Shown: positions 21,538-33,204 of the stretch, one piece after another
Position numbering within the stretch: the stretch's first letter is position 1
Layout: each line of letters opens with the position of its first letter
NCBI GenBank assembly: GCA_037974335.1
Contig: CM075760.1
Location: forward strand, 50,672,119-50,736,118
DNA: 64,000 bases
Reading direction: 5' to 3'
Source of the DNA: Prionace glauca
Lineage: Eukaryota > Chordata > Chondrichthyes > Carcharhiniformes > Carcharhinidae
Notes under the pieces: model-generated
Told to the model about the DNA's origin: nothing
The model's input: the letters and a program-made list of their open reading frames with translations, nothing else
Databases searched by the model: none
Program-made: the position numbers and the translations under genes

Positions 21538-22533
21538 TTGATGCTGAAGTCCTCTCCTTACCGCTGCTTCAAACACAGAGAATATTTATTCACAAATTAC
21601 CCGGTTCTTATCCTTTTTATTTCCCTGACAGTTAATTTACTGGGAATTGTGATCCTGAGTCGGGGAAAGTGTGGCCTCTCCACCTGCACCACTTGCTACC
21701 TCGTGGCCATGGCAGCCGCAGATCTACTGTTCATCATCATTAACCCCATTCTCACCTACATAAATGGGTATTATTTTCCCAGGAATTTCCTGGACATCAC
21801 CTCCGTGTGTCGTGTTAAACAGGTTCTGCTACCTGCAGCCACAGACTGTTCTCTCTGGTTCACTGTCACTTTCTCCTTTGATCGGTTTGTGGCCATTTGC
21901 TGCCAGAAACTGAAGGCTAAATATTGCACTGTGAAAACTGCAGCCATGGTTCTGGCAACAACGTGCATCTTGCTCTGTGTGAAGAACATCCCCGTATATT
22001 TCACAATTGAACCTCGAATATTAATCAACAATGTTCAGTGGTTCTGTCAGACAAAGGCAGGCATTTGGATTGATCCTGTTTGGGTTGTATTTTCCTGGGT
22101 TGATCAGGTTTTAACCCCATTGCTCCCATTGGCTTTAATCCTGTTGGTTAATGCTCTGACAGTCAGACACATTTTAGTGACCAGCCGAGTCCGGAAGGGA
22201 TTGAGGGCTCAGAGTAAGGGAGAGAATCTCAGAGACCCCGAGATGGAGAGCAGAAAGAAGTCAATGATTTTACTCTTCAGCATTTCCGGAGCTTTCATTC
22301 TCCTCTGGTCGGTGTCTGTTATATATTTTATCTATTCGACAGTGAAAGGATTAATTTACATCACTCTTCCTGAATATATATTTCAACAAGTCGGATGGCT
22401 GTTGCAGAATTTAAATTGCTGCACAAACACATTTATTTACACAGTGACTCAATCCAAATTCAGGGAGCAGATCAGAATCACAGTGAAATATCCGATTACA
22501 TCAATTATTCAATTAATGAAGAAACACAACTGA
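21538..22533 (+). CDS. class A GPCR, GPR139-like
   Basis: The frame of 331 codons shows seven hydrophobic segments. TM1 ends LLGIVILSRGKCGLS; TM2 is VAMAAADLLFIIINPIL; TM3 ends FDRFVAICC (DRF in place of DRY). A Cys before TM3 (SVCRVKQ) and one in loop 2 (WFCQTK) can form the usual disulfide. Intracellular loop 3 has KGENLRDPEMESRKKS, and TM7 has NCCTNTFIYTVTQSKFREQ. This matches the GPR139-like receptors expanded in fishes; the ligand is unknown. A strong acceptor (TTTATTTCCCTGACAG) ends at 21631, so the spliced form probably starts with an upstream exon joined at 21632 in phase 1. The codons from 21538 to 21631 may be intron read as protein. Otherwise this is a single-exon gene. Confidence 0.88.
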   Translation: MMLKSSPYRCFKHREYLFTNYPVLILFISLTVNLLGIVILSRGKCGLSTCTTCYLVAMAAADLLFIIINPILTYINGYYFPRNFLDITSVCRVKQVLLPAATDCSLWFTVTFSFDRFVAICCQKLKAKYCTVKTAAMVLATTCILLCVKNIPVYFTIEPRILINNVQWFCQTKAGIWIDPVWVVFSWVDQVLTPLLPLALILLVNALTVRHILVTSRVRKGLRAQSKGENLRDPEMESRKKSMILLFSISGAFILLWSVSVIYFIYSTVKGLIYITLPEYIFQQVGWLLQNLNCCTNTFIYTVTQSKFREQIRITVKYPITSIIQLMKKHN

Positions 22534-22554
22534 CTGACAGTCAAGAGGGGAAAG

Positions 22555-22750
22555 CATCATTAACTGACAGCCTCAGACAATCAGATACCAGGATCATCAC
22601 AAACTTACCACCACAGCCAATCAGAGACTGGATTGCTAACTGACAGCCTCAGCCACTCAGAGACGGGATTGTTGAATGACTGCCTCAACCATTCCGAGAC
22701 TGGATTGCTTACTGACCGCCTCAACCAGTCAGAGGCTTGATTCCTAATTC
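22555..22750 (+). repeat. tandem repeat, about 50 bp unit, 4 copies
   Basis: The unit is close to CAATCAGAGACTGGATTGCT...ACTGACAGCCTCA. It starts about 20 bases after the GPCR stop codon, so it would lie in the receptor's 3'UTR. Confidence 0.8.
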
Positions 22751-23119
22751 GCTGCATCAGCCAAACAGGGACATTCCAATCCATTGTTCCCAGATTCTGA
22801 TCCATTACTGGGAGATTCCAACCCACTATTCCCAGGTTCTGATCTCCCCCCCCCCCTCTCTCCACAGCCGCTGATCTCTGTTAGTGTCAGAGTTGCCTCA
22901 GTGAAACAACAAATTGAACGGTATCCTTTATGAATAGAAGAGACAAAACCCTCCAGACACACTAATCGGATCCATGGAGACTCACATCAATTCCAGTCAA
23001 GAAAAAAACGTTTCACTTAACCCCAATCCTACACTTTCCACAGCTAAAGTAGAACATTTGCAGCCCAGATGGGGTGTTGAGGGTCAGGGAGGTATGGAAA
23101 GTTGGTAATAATGGAGGGT

Positions 23120-24620
23120 CAGAGCGTAAATCCTTCAAATTAGTTCCAAATACCAGAGCTCTCTCTGCTAGCATTCATTTTCAGGGGGCTAGAATACAAG
23201 GCAGGCGTGTACTGTTGAGGTTTTATAAAACTCTTGTCAGACCACATTCAGAATATTGTCAGCAATTCTGGTCCCCGTATCTAAGGAAGAATGTAACATA
23301 AGAAATAGGAGCAGGAGTAGGCCATCTGGCCCTTCGAGCCTGCCCCGCCATTCAATAAGATCATGGCTGATCTGTCGTGACTCAGCTCCACCTTCCCGCC
23401 CTCTCCCCATAACCCTTAATCCCTTCTCTTATCAAAAACCCATCAACCCGTTTCTTAAAAATATTTAGCGAGGCAGCCTCCACCACTTCAACGGGCAGAG
23501 AATTCCAGAGATTCACCACCCTTTGAGTGAAGAAGTTCCTCCTCAACTCTGTTCTAAACCGCCCCCCCTTTATCTTGAGGCTGTGCCCCCTAGTCCTACT
23601 GTCTTTTTTGAGCGGGAACAGTCTCTCCACCTCTATCCTATCCATCCCATTCATCATCTTATACGTCTCAATGAGATCTCCCCTCATTCTTCTAAACTCT
23701 AACGAGTACAAGCCTAGTTTATTCAGCCTCTCCTCATAGCTCAATCCCCTCAACTCCGGTATCAGCCGAGTAAACCTCCTCTGCACTCCCTCCAGGGCCA
23801 AAACATCCTTGCGCAGGTGCGGCGCCCAAAACTGCACACAGTACTCCAGCTGCGGCCTCACCAATGCCCTATACAGCTGCAGCAAGACCTCCCTACTTTT
23901 ATATTCAATCCCCTTCGCTATGAAGGCCAGCATCCCATTCGCCTTCCTGACCACCTGCTGCACCTGCAAGCTGGGTTTTTGCGACTCATGCACAAGGACC
24001 CCGAGGTCCCTCTGCACCGTCGCCTGCTGCAGTTTTTCGCCCCGTAAGTAATAGTCCTTCCTACCATTCCTCCTACCAAAGTGGACCACCTCACACTTGC
24101 CAACATTAAATTCCATTTGCCATTTCCTGGCCCATTCGCCCAGCCTATCTAGATCCTTCTGCAGACTCTCCACACCCTCCGCACAATTTGCCTTTCCCCC
24201 AATCTTGGTGTCATCAGCAAATTTCGACACCCTGCACTCGGTTCCCTCCTCCAGATCATCTATATAAATGGTAAATAGCTGAGGCCCCAGCACCGACCCC
24301 TGGGGCACCCCACTAGTCACCAACCGCCAATCCGAATAGCATCCATTGACCCCCACTCTCTGCCTCCTATTTGACAACCAATCCTCTATCCACGCTATCA
24401 TCCAGAGGAAAATGGCAAGACTGGGGAATGAAAGGCTTAATGCATGAGGAGTGTCTGAGGACTTTGGGTCTGTACTCGATGAAATTTGGAAGGATGAGGA
24501 GGGGGATTTCATTGGAACGTCCAGAATAAGTGAAGGCCTGGATAGAGTGCACTTGGCGAAGACGTTTCCAATAGTAGGAGAGACTAGTACCCGAGGGTAC
24601 AGCCTCAGAGGAAAGGACAG
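23120..24620 (+). mobile_element. old CR1-type LINE, split by a younger LINE
   Basis: The left part (23120-23296) reads KTLVRPHSEYCQQFWSPYLRKNV. The right part (24397-24620) continues with CCAGAGGAAAATGGCAAGAC and later RT sequence (GATTTCATTGGAACGTCCAG, GATAGAGTGCACTTGGCG). The minus-strand family B LINE sits between them, so it inserted into this older copy. Confidence 0.7.
23297..24396 (-). mobile_element. young CR1-type LINE, 5'-truncated (family B, copy 1)
   Basis: It reads through from NRRQRVGVNGCYSDW, TSGVPQGSVLGPQLF and FADDTKIGGKANC to NSLPVEVVEAASLNIFKKRV in one frame. The 3' end TTCTTATG lies at 23297. It is almost identical to the matching part of the copy at 48605. Only two residue changes were noticed by eye over about 330 residues (AKGIEYK/ARGIEYK, KGGRF/KGRRF), so both are recent. 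Confidence 0.9.
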
Positions 24621-24639
24621 CCCTTTAGAATTGTGATGT

Positions 24640-24785
24640 GGAGATGCTGGTGTTGCATTGTGGTGGACACAGTAAGAAGTCTCAGAACACCAGTTGTCCA
24701 CTCACCTGATGAAGAATTAACGCTCCAAATGCTCGTGATTCCAAATAACCTGCTGTTGTGGGACTTCTTACTTTAGAACTGTGAT
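24640..24785 (+). repeat. dispersed repeat S3 (fragment)
   Basis: GATGTGGAGATGCTGGTGTTG...AGTAAGAAGTCTCAGAACACC...GATTCCAAATAACCTGC...GTGGGACTTCTTAC. The ends are inverted versions of each other. A diverged copy lies at 62590-62760 in the other orientation. Confidence 0.65.
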
Positions 24786-25025
24786 GACAAGAAATTTCAT
24801 CAGCCAAGGGTGGTGAATTTGTGAAATTCACTGCCACACAAACTGTGGAGGTCAGATCATTGATTGTACATCAGAAAGGCATAGTTATGTTCATGACTGA
24901 TGAAAGGATCAAGGGTTATGGGGAAAATCGGGAGAATGGGTTTGAGAAACTTCTCAGCCATAATTGAATGGTGGACCATGCTCGATGGGCCTAATGGCCT
25001 AATTCTGTTCCTATTCTTATCGTCT
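24786..25025 (+). mobile_element. old CR1-type LINE 3' end (family F)
   Basis: AAATTTCATCAGCCAAGGGTGGTG...GGGTTATGGGGAAAATCGGG...GGTGGACCATGCTCGATGGG...CTGTTCCTATTCTTATCGTC. Confidence 0.65.
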
Positions 25026-25699
25026 TATTGTTATTATGGTTGTGGACTTTAGATGAGGTTTTCATTAACCAGGATCGATATTGTCTGCTAAATCCACGCT
25101 GCAGCCAATATGATGCATAGCTTACAGAGAGAACAGTTTTAATAAGTGACGTCACATAAATCAATCTGACAGCATTATTTAAAGTTCAATCTTAGCAAGA
25201 GGTTTCGGATAGAACTATCTCTCAGCGTTAATACAGAACACCCTGATCAAGAGGCTTCACATCAAACTGTCTCAGCATTTTCTGTTGTAAGGTCATAAGG
25301 AGACAACAGTGAACTGAGGACTGTGTGGGAGAAGGAACCGAGACATCTAAACAGGGCCAGCAGTACTTGAGGAGAGTGTGAGAGGGGGACACTGGGAGAG
25401 AGAGTGAGCACTTGAGAAGAGTGTGAGAGGGGGACACTGGGACAGGGAACTCGACATTGGTTACTGACGGCGGGCAGGAAGAGGATCAAAACGTTGGAGG
25501 GTTCATCGAGGCATCACTCGCCAGAGAGGATCTTAAAACTGATTCCAGTCCCCAGGCATCAACTCCCAAGGGATTGTCGGTCCCTTCAGAACGTGGAGGA
25601 GCTATTGATAGCAGGCCTCCCTGGCCTCCCACATAATAGAACAGACAGTATAGAAGGCGGCAGGAATCTAATCTCAGACAGGACAAAAAAACGGTGATG

Positions 25700-26810
25700 A
25701 GTAAGAGAAGGGAGGTGATAAACTCAAGATGGAGTGTGTTGTACCCAAATGAGTGCAGTGTACTGGACAAGTAAATGACCTTGTTACGCACATTGAAATT
25801 GGCCGGGAAGATGTTGTGGGCATCACAGAGACTTGTCTGCAAGGGGATCAGGGCTGGGATCTAAATATCCAAGGAAGTGTGTCTTATCGAAAGGAGAGGC
25901 AGATGGACATCGGGGGCTGTGTTGCATTGATAGTAAGGAATTAAGTTAAATCGATAGCAAGAAGCGGTATAGGATCAAAAGGGTTAGAATTTCTGTCGGT
26001 GGAGAAGAGCAATTGCAAAAATAAAAAAAGACCCCGATGCGAGTTAGGTATAAGCCCTTTCAAGCAGCAGTCAGGATATGGGCAGAAAATAAATCAGGAG
26101 AGAGAAAAGGCTCATGAAAAATACAATGTTACAATAATCATAGGGGACTTCTTTATGTTGGTGGGCTGGGAAACTCGGGCAGATAGTGGGTCCCAAGAAA
26201 ATTTGTGGAATGCCTAAGTTTTTGTTTGGAGCTGCTTGTGACACAGCCTACTAGGGAAGAAGCAATTCTGGATTTGGTGCTGTGTAATGAGGCAGACTTG
26301 ATTAGGGAACTTAAGGTGAAAGAACACTTTGGGAGCAGTGACCACAACTTGATAGAATTTATCCCGCAGTTTGAGAGGGAGAAGCTGGAATCAGATGTAA
26401 CGGTATCAGAATTAAATAAAGGTAATTGCAAAGACATGAGGGAGGAACTGGCCAGAGTTGATTTGGAAGGGAGCCTAGCAGGGAAGAGAGTGGAACAGCA
26501 ATAGCAGGTGTTTTGAGAGGCACAACAGAAATTCAGGAGGCACAAGAGAAACTCATCCCAAAGGAGGAGGGAACGTGTCACAGGGACGATGAGGCATCCA
26601 TGACATTAACGCGATAGAGAAAGCATACAAAGTGGCGAGGATTATTGGGAAGCCAGAGGATTGGGAAACCTTTAAAAGAGAGCAGAGGACAACTAAAAAA
26701 ACAATAAGAGGAAGAAGAAGAAATATGCTGGCTAGTAATATAAAAGAAGATATGAAGATTTTCTTTTTCTCTCTCAATGTATAAAATATAAGGGAGAGGC
26801 GGAACCAAAT
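25700..26810 (+). mobile_element. CR1-type LINE endonuclease region, degenerate
   Basis: Broken frames give EDVVGITETCLQGDQGWDL (EN Glu block), GGCVALIVRN, NVTIIIGDFFMLVGWE (DFN block, altered), then QPTREEAILDLVLCNEAD and SSDHNLIEF. The spacing fits one element of the family B type, from the EN start to the linker. RT is absent. Confidence 0.75.
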
Positions 26811-27169
26811 CTAATTGAATTGATTCTTGAAATGAGGCAATTTTTGACTTGGGGTTTGATTTAATGTAGGGAAGAAGACTCCGTGTGACATGTGATCTAA
26901 TCCAACTCCATTAATTTGTTTCATTGCCAATATCAGCTCTGATCCTCCGGGTGTCGTTGATGGGAATTCGAAGACACTAAATTTAGGATAACCATATTTA
27001 TGGAGGAGAGGGATCAAATTCTCCCACTGTCCGGATTTTCCTTCAATTATTATAAACATTTTGAACAGCTTTGGTCAAACATGTGATTACTAAACTTGAC
27101 TGCAGAAGAATGTATCATCATTCATTTTGATTCGAGGAACCAGCAGAGGGAATATAAAGTAAACAACTC

Positions 27170-27320
27170 GATGAAAGTTAATTACTGCGGATGCTGGAAT
27201 CTGAAACCAAACGTGTCACACAAAACATTGACGAAGTGTCATCTGGACCCTAAACATCAGCTCTTTACTTTCCTATAAATGCTACTACACCCTATATGAT
27301 TTTCCAGCATTTTCTCTTTT
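27170..27320 (+). repeat. SINE-like repeat S4
   Basis: ATTACTGCGGATGCTGGAAT...GAAGTGTCATCTGGACCC...TGATTTTCCAGCATTTTCTC. It is related to 1015-1165 and 35545-35720. Confidence 0.6.
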
Positions 27321-27408
27321 AGTTAAAGTGGGCAACGGACGGGCTTGTCGGACCAGTTTAGTTACTCCACCAGGGAATTGGAACTACATCAAATGCACCC
27401 ATCGGTAT

Positions 27409-27481
27409 GTTTCTACAGTGTAGTGGTTGTCACACTCGCCTTACACGCGGGACGTCCGCGGTTTGACACCGGGCAGAAACA
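27409..27481 (+). tRNA. tRNA-Val(TAC), possibly decaying
   Basis: Acceptor GTTTCTA/CAGAAAC, D arm AGTGTAGTGGTTGTCAC and anticodon arm CTCGC-CTTACAC-GCGGG give anticodon TAC. The T arm reads CGCGGTTTGACACCGGG. Its loop is TTTGACA instead of TTCRANN and one stem pair is lost, so function is doubtful. Confidence 0.75.
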
Positions 27482-27489
27482 TTTCCAGA

Positions 27490-28590
27490 TGGCTCTATTT
27501 CAAGATGATTCAGATTTCAGAATTATTCTCATTTATCACAAAACATTAATTGAGCTATTGTGTTATTTGCAGCACTTAAGGCGGGGAGAACTCAGGAAAG
27601 AATCTTAAAGGGAAGGTCTGTGATATTGAGCAAGACAGGATGACGGTCAAGAGCAACATTGGTTTGGTCCCCGTTATTTTTAAACTTTGCTGCTTTTCTA
27701 GGTGAACTCCAGCTCTCCATTCCCCCGGTAGTGTCTGAGACTTCCTCCAATCCGCTTTGTTAATCTCAGAGTTACTGCTTTCTGAATGAAAACTACTTGC
27801 AATCAGTCGAGGACAAATAGTTTAGTGTTTCATTTATGAAGAAGTTATCTTGTCATTTAGCCCGAGAATTTTACTCAGACCTGAGTGATATTTCTGTCAA
27901 AACAAATGGTTAAATCTGACACGTTCCCACCCAGATTTTATCTTGTACCACCATTTCTATCGGCAGTGTTTTCCATCATATCACTGCCTTTCACAGTCTG
28001 TGTTTTTTCTTAACCTGCTGCACATGTTGCATTTCCAACCTGGAAGCAAAAGTGCAAATCTCACTCCACCGATTCTTGCAGAGCTGCTTTGGACCAGGAA
28101 ATATTGCTGGTTTGTTTATACAATTAATTAAACCTTAATGCATTGAAGACAGCCCGCGACCCTGAAAGTGCTGAATCCTGACCACAAGGCCACCAGGATC
28201 CCATCTGCCTGATTCTCCCAGATACTGATTACAGGAATGTGCACAGCGCCAATTGTCCGCACTCACACATTCCTTCCTGTCTGTTAAGATTTGAAATTGT
28301 TTATATTTTCACATTGGCTTCCAGTGTGATGAAAGCAGAGCTGTGACAAGCTGATGTTGTTCAGTGGATTTACTGCAGTAAGGTTTATGTCAGTTCGATG
28401 CTAACGTTGCTCTTTGAATATAGTCAGCTACAGTGAAATATAATGTGGTCGAAGGTAGCCTACTCACTGTTACAGGAGGAACCAGCAAGGGCAGGTTTGG
28501 ATAATTAACGGGATTGTGCAATGGGCCTGATATTTCTCCCTGATGTTCAAAATGTCACAATTATTTAGTGACGATTTTCAGCTTGCTGCT
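27490..28590. other. no gene seen
   Basis: No recognisable coding sequence, tRNA or repeat apart from the flanking tRNA genes. Confidence 0.5.
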
Positions 28591-28598
28591 ATGTGTTG

Positions 28599-28670
28599 GG
28601 TTCTGTGGTGTAATGGTGAGCACTCTGGACTTTGAATCCAGCGATCCGAGTTCAAGTCTCGGTAGAACCT
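28599..28670 (+). tRNA. tRNA-Gln(TTG)
   Basis: Complete cloverleaf: GGTTCTG...TAGAACC acceptor, D arm GTGTAATGGTGAGCAC, anticodon arm CTGGACTTTGAATCCAG (TTG) and T arm GAGTTCAAGTCTC. It appears functional. Confidence 0.95.
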
Positions 28671-28920
28671 TCCTTGAATTTGTGAATGCGGGTGGTTGAC
28701 TTGCTGAAGGCCGCTTTGGTAAAATGTCTCACAAATTACTCATTGAGAAGACAAATTGTCAACCAGTTTTTCCTGCAATTACATTGCACATTGGCGCCGG
28801 ACGCCTGAAACTTTACTGTTTTCATCGTTACGCTGTTTTTTTTTATCTCCTCTGTTGGAAATAAAAAGAAACGGCTGGTGTCACACAATAACAATTCCAC
28901 TGGAGTCTGACAATTATTGA

Positions 28921-28924
<4 letters not shown>

Positions 28925-28958
<34 letters not shown>

Positions 28959-28975
28959 ATGTGTGTGTGTGTGAT
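28925..28975 (+). repeat. (GT)n microsatellite
   Basis: Near-perfect GTGTGT run of about 48 bases. Confidence 0.95.
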
Positions 28976-29184
28976 TTGGGATAAATATCTGCTGTCTTCC
29001 TTCAGAGTTCTGTTGATTCTATGGGTGAAGTTTCACACTCTGGCCTCTCGCCTGCCAACTTTGTTTAAATTGGGAGAGATAACAGAGTGAATTACACCTC
29101 AAGCTGGACACAATGCCCACATGTGACTTCTCTGCCTCTCAGCGCCAACAATGGTTCTCTGGGGCTGATGCAATGACCATGATT

Positions 29185-29455
29185 TAAGGTGCGGGGAGGG
29201 AGGTACAGAGGTGATGTTAGGGGTAAGTTTTTCACTCAGAGGGTGGTGAGTGATTGGAATCGGCTGCCGTCGTCGGTGGTGGAGGCGAACTCGCTGGGGT
29301 CTTTTAAAAGACTTCTGGATGAGTATATGGGGTTTAATGGGATTGGGGGTTATAGATAGGTCTATAGATTGGTGGGGTTGATGCGATCGGCGCAACTCGA
29401 GGGCCGAAGGGCCTGTTTGTGCTGTAATGTTCTATGTTCTATGTTCTATGATTAG
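29185..29455 (+). mobile_element. young CR1-type LINE 3' end (family D, copy 1)
   Basis: It reads FFTQRVV-type sequence (AAGTTTTTCACTCAGAGGGTG), then SSVVEANSLGSFKRLLDEYM and a 3'UTR with GCGCAACTCGAGGGCCGAAG, ending in repeated TTCTATG. The stretch is almost identical to 62804-63083 on the other strand. Confidence 0.85.
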
Positions 29456-29474
29456 TATGTGGCCTAATCCCATG

Positions 29475-29705
29475 TTAAAAGCATTGGACAATGTAAAGAT
29501 CATTCGTCCTGACAATACTTCAGCAACAATAATAACGATTTTTGCTCTGGGACTAGCTGTGCCCCAGCCAATCTATTCAAGTACAGCTATGACACTATCA
29601 AAGACACAACATTGTGGAATTTTGGCAGACATGCCTGATTGCAAAAGGGAGGACAAATCCAACTCGACCAACTTCCGCCCAATGAGCAGGACTCGATCAA
29701 CGTAG
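29475..29705 (+). mobile_element. non-CR1 LINE RT fragment
   Basis: The plus-strand pieces LGLAVPQPIYSSTAM and KREDKSNSTNFRPMS resemble an RT region in the style of 'LAxPLAxLFxxS...KxDKSNPxNYRPIS', a different LINE clade from the CR1 copies. It is short and broken. An (AAT)n tract follows at 29735-29762. Confidence 0.5.
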
Positions 29706-29761
29706 TAGAAAGTATCAAGGATTATTAAATAAGCAATAATAATAATGATAATGATAATAAT

Positions 29762-30071
29762 TTGCTCAGTGATGCTGCTGCATCACAGCGACAGGGGCAG
29801 GTGTTCAATTCCGACGTATCATCAACGTCTGTGTGGAGTTGGCACATTCTCCCCGTGTCTGCATGGATTTCCTTGGAGTGTCCCGGTTTCCTCCCCAAAG
29901 GTTTGCGGATTAGGATGATTGGCTATGTGAAATTGGCCCTCGTGTCAGGGGGCTAGCAGGAGAAACATGTGTGATTACGGAAGTAGGACCTGGATGGGAT
30001 TGTGGTCAGTCCAGACTCGTTAGGCCGAATGGTCTCCTTCTGCACTGTCGGGATTACTGTAGGGATTCTAT
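29762..30071 (+). repeat. V-SINE/HE1-like SINE
   Basis: It has the tRNA-like head with GGTGTTCAATTCCGACG, the core TGTGTGGAGTTGGCACATTC and TTTCCTTGGAGTGTCCCGG, and the tail GACTCGTTAGGCCGAATGG...CTGTAGGGATTCTAT. It is moderately diverged. Confidence 0.75.
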
Positions 30072-30299
30072 GTGATATTGAGGGAAGGCAGTAGTACAGA
30101 CGATGTGGAAGAGTGGTGAGGTAACTGTGGCCAAGCCATGGCTTCCAAAGGGTGAAGAAACATACAAATTGGCAAATTAATCCATTGATTTGAGAATTTG
30201 GAGCAGTTTTAAAATGCAGCAAAAAAAGGACGTAGGGATTGATTGGGAGAGTACGAAAGTAAGAAGGTGGGAAACATAACAAAAGTTGATCCATTTGTG

Positions 30300-31690
30300 G
30301 GCATTTTCAGAAAATTATTTAGGCTCTAAGATGGTACCTAAAGATTGGAAGGTAGCTAATAAATGTCCACCTTTCAAAAAGGGTAGAGAAAAATCGGGTG
30401 AACCGTAAACTAATTAGCCGAACATCAGGATTGGGAAGTTGCTCAGCATTCGGAAGGCAGTGGTATAGTCAGACGAAGTGAACATGGATTTGCAAAAAAG
30501 AAAACTGGGATTGTGTGAGAATGCAACTAATAGAGGTGACCAAGGAAAATCGATGTGTATGGGTTATTTAGACGTTAGAATGGTTTCGACAAGGTCTCAC
30601 ATAGCATAGAACCATAAAACGTTGAAACAAATGGATAATGTCTTGAGATGGATAGAAATCTGCTTGGCAGATAGGAAGCAAAAAGTTGGTAGAAATGGCT
30701 GTTTTTTTTCAATTGGCTGGCAGTGACTGGTGAGGTACCGCAGGAATCCGTGCTAGGAGCCTAATTGTTCGTATTATATAGAATTGATTTGATAGAGGGA
30801 ACTAAATGTATTATCACCAAGTTGCAGATGATGCAAAGTTAGGAGAAAGTGTGAGCTCTGAGAAGGATGCAATGATGCTTCAGTGTGATTTGAATAGGCA
30901 GAGTGAATGAGCACACGCATGGCAAATGCAGTATGGTGTGGGTAAATGCTAGATTATCCGTTTCAGTCACAACATTAGGAAGAAAATATTTGAATGGGTA
31001 TAAATTGAGAGGTGAATACTCAGCGAGAGCTTGGTATCCATATGTATTCACACATGGTACAGCGGGCAGGAAGGAAGGCAAATGGTATGTTGGCCTTCAT
31101 AACGACAGGATGTGAGTATAAGGATAGGGAAATATTATTGCAATTTTATAGGGTGTTGGTGAGCCCAAAACCAGAGTATTGTGTGCAGTGTTTGTGTCCT
31201 TATCTGAGGAAAGACGTCCTACTGCAGAGCAGAGTGAAGTCTGATTCCTGGTCTGTCGTGGAGGAGAGACAAAGTCAGTTTGGATTATATTATTTGGAGT
31301 TAAGAAGTTTGAGAGGGATCTAATAGAAACTGATAAAATTCTAAAAATATTAGGCATCGTAAATTCAGAAAGAAAATCCCAGACGGTTGGGGAGTCCAGA
31401 ACTAGGGTTAATAGTTTGAGGATAAAGGGTAAAACCTTTAGAACTGAGGTGAAGAGAAACTTCATCACCCAGACAGTGGTGAATTTGCAGAAGTGATTAT
31501 GGCCAAAACATTGCGAGATTTCAAAAATAAATTGGATACAGCTCTTGGGGCTAAAGGGATCAAGGGATATGGCGGAAGGCACGATCAGAATATTGAATTA
31601 GATGATCATCCATGATCATAGTGAGTGGCGGAGAAGGCTCGGAAGGCCGAATGGCCTATTCCTGTTTCTACTTTTTTCTGTTACTGTGTG
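30300..31690 (+). mobile_element. old CR1-type LINE, RT to 3' end (family F)
   Basis: GATTGGAAGGTAGCTAATAA (DWKVAN block), a decayed DFSKAFD and GVPQGS region, FADD-like GCAGATGATGCAAAG, RKANGMLAFITTGCEYKDRE, and the 3'UTR ATGGCGGAAGGCACGATCAG...GGCCGAATGGCCTATTCC. Many stops and frameshifts make it inactive. Confidence 0.75.
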
Positions 31691-32512
31691 TGTGGGTCTG
31701 TGTTTGTTTTATTTTCCTTTGAGCTCTGTGTGGGTGCATCCGTGCATATGATTTCGGAAACTCTGCTTGTGTGTGTCTGTGCCTGTTTGTTTATCTGCGT
31801 GTGTGTTTTTAGCTGAGAGGCAGTGGCTGTGTGTGTGGTGTGTGTGCCTGAGTTTGTCTGAACTTTCGTGTCTGCTCTGTGAGTGTCTGTGTTTCTGTGT
31901 CCTTGTTTGAGTGTCCATATATTTGTTGTCTGACAGTGTGTGTGCCTGTGTTTGTTTGTCAGTGTGTATCAGCGCGCATCCATGTGTGTGTTTATCTGAC
32001 AGCGTGTCTATGTATGTGTGTGTGTATCTGTGTGTGTGTGTGTGTGTGCATGTGTGTGTTTATGTTTGCATGTCATAATGCCTGAGATAATCAGCCTGTC
32101 TGTCCACGTCTGTGTTTGTGTGTGTGTGCTTTTCTGTGTCAGCTTTTGTCTAAGTGAGTTTGCGCTGTTGTCTGAGTGTGTGTGCATGTCTGAGTGTGAG
32201 TTTTTCTGTGTGAGTGCTTGTTTGTGTGTGCGTGTGTGAAAGTATGTGTGCGTGAGAGAGAAAGAGAGTGAGAGAAAGAGAAAGAGAGAGATTGAAAGTC
32301 AGAGAGAGAGAGACTGAGAGATAGATAGAGAGAGACAGTCAGAGAGAGAGACTGAGAGAAAGACAGTGAAAGACAGTGAGAGTGAGAGAGTGAGAGTGAG
32401 AGAAAGAGAGAGAGATTCAGTGAGAGAGGGAGAGAGAAAGAGAGAGACTTTCAGTGAGAGAGGGAGAGAGAAAGAGAGAGACTAGGAGACAGAGAGAGAG
32501 AGAGAGAGATTG
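31685..32512 (+). repeat. TG-rich then GA-rich microsatellite block
   Basis: 31685-32250 consists of TGTGTG/TCTGTG/TTTGTC words, and 32250-32512 of GAGAGA/AGAAAG words. The junction is abrupt. The TG part is partly mirrored as CA at 35880-36260. Confidence 0.9.
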
Positions 32513-33204
32513 CTCACTATAATACATGACTGCAAGGTTCTGGTCTTACTTGCACTGAAGCACTTACAGTAGCTCCTGCTCATCGCATGTTCACTTTTCC
32601 ATTAACTCTTTCAGCGCTGAGCCATGAGCTCAAATCTACAGCACACGTCAGAACAGATTAATTTCCATGTCCTGAAACCATCGGAACTGCCCAGTTTGTG
32701 CCTTTTTCTCTCCTTTTGGTCTCTGTGGTTGTAAATTTGATTCTGGCTGTTTGCAGATAATGTTTGAGTTGTATTAATGTCGGCACCTCTGATCATCCAG
32801 AGGAAAAACAGAGAGAATCGTGACAACCGCCTGTTCCCGCTGTGCAATGGGCAGTCAGCAGGGGGCGGACGTCAGGCGCATCTGGACATTGAAATAGAAA
32901 TGCTCATGTATTCATACAGGTTGCTCAATAATTAATTCAAAACTGAATAGCATGTTTGGAAGGTGCAGATTGTAGGACAGTGACCATGCCACTGAAGTGT
33001 CCCAGACTAATTGTATAGGCATACCGTTCACATCACTTCCCCACCCAGCACCCTCAGTGCGCCGAATGCAATTTGATTTTTTTGAATTCAACAATAACAT
33101 TTAAGTCTATTTCTTTGTGTCACTGGTAGCTTTACATTAATATTGCAATAATGTCACTGTGATAATCCTCTATTCGTCACACTCTGGCGCCTGTTCCAGT
33201 ACAT

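Noticed and set aside
28736-28924. Small minus-strand frame next to tRNA-Gln
   Set aside because: No homology recognised, low complexity at the end, random length.
31709-32239. Cysteine- and valine-rich open frames in the TG-rich block
   Set aside because: Translated dinucleotide repeat; not a protein.
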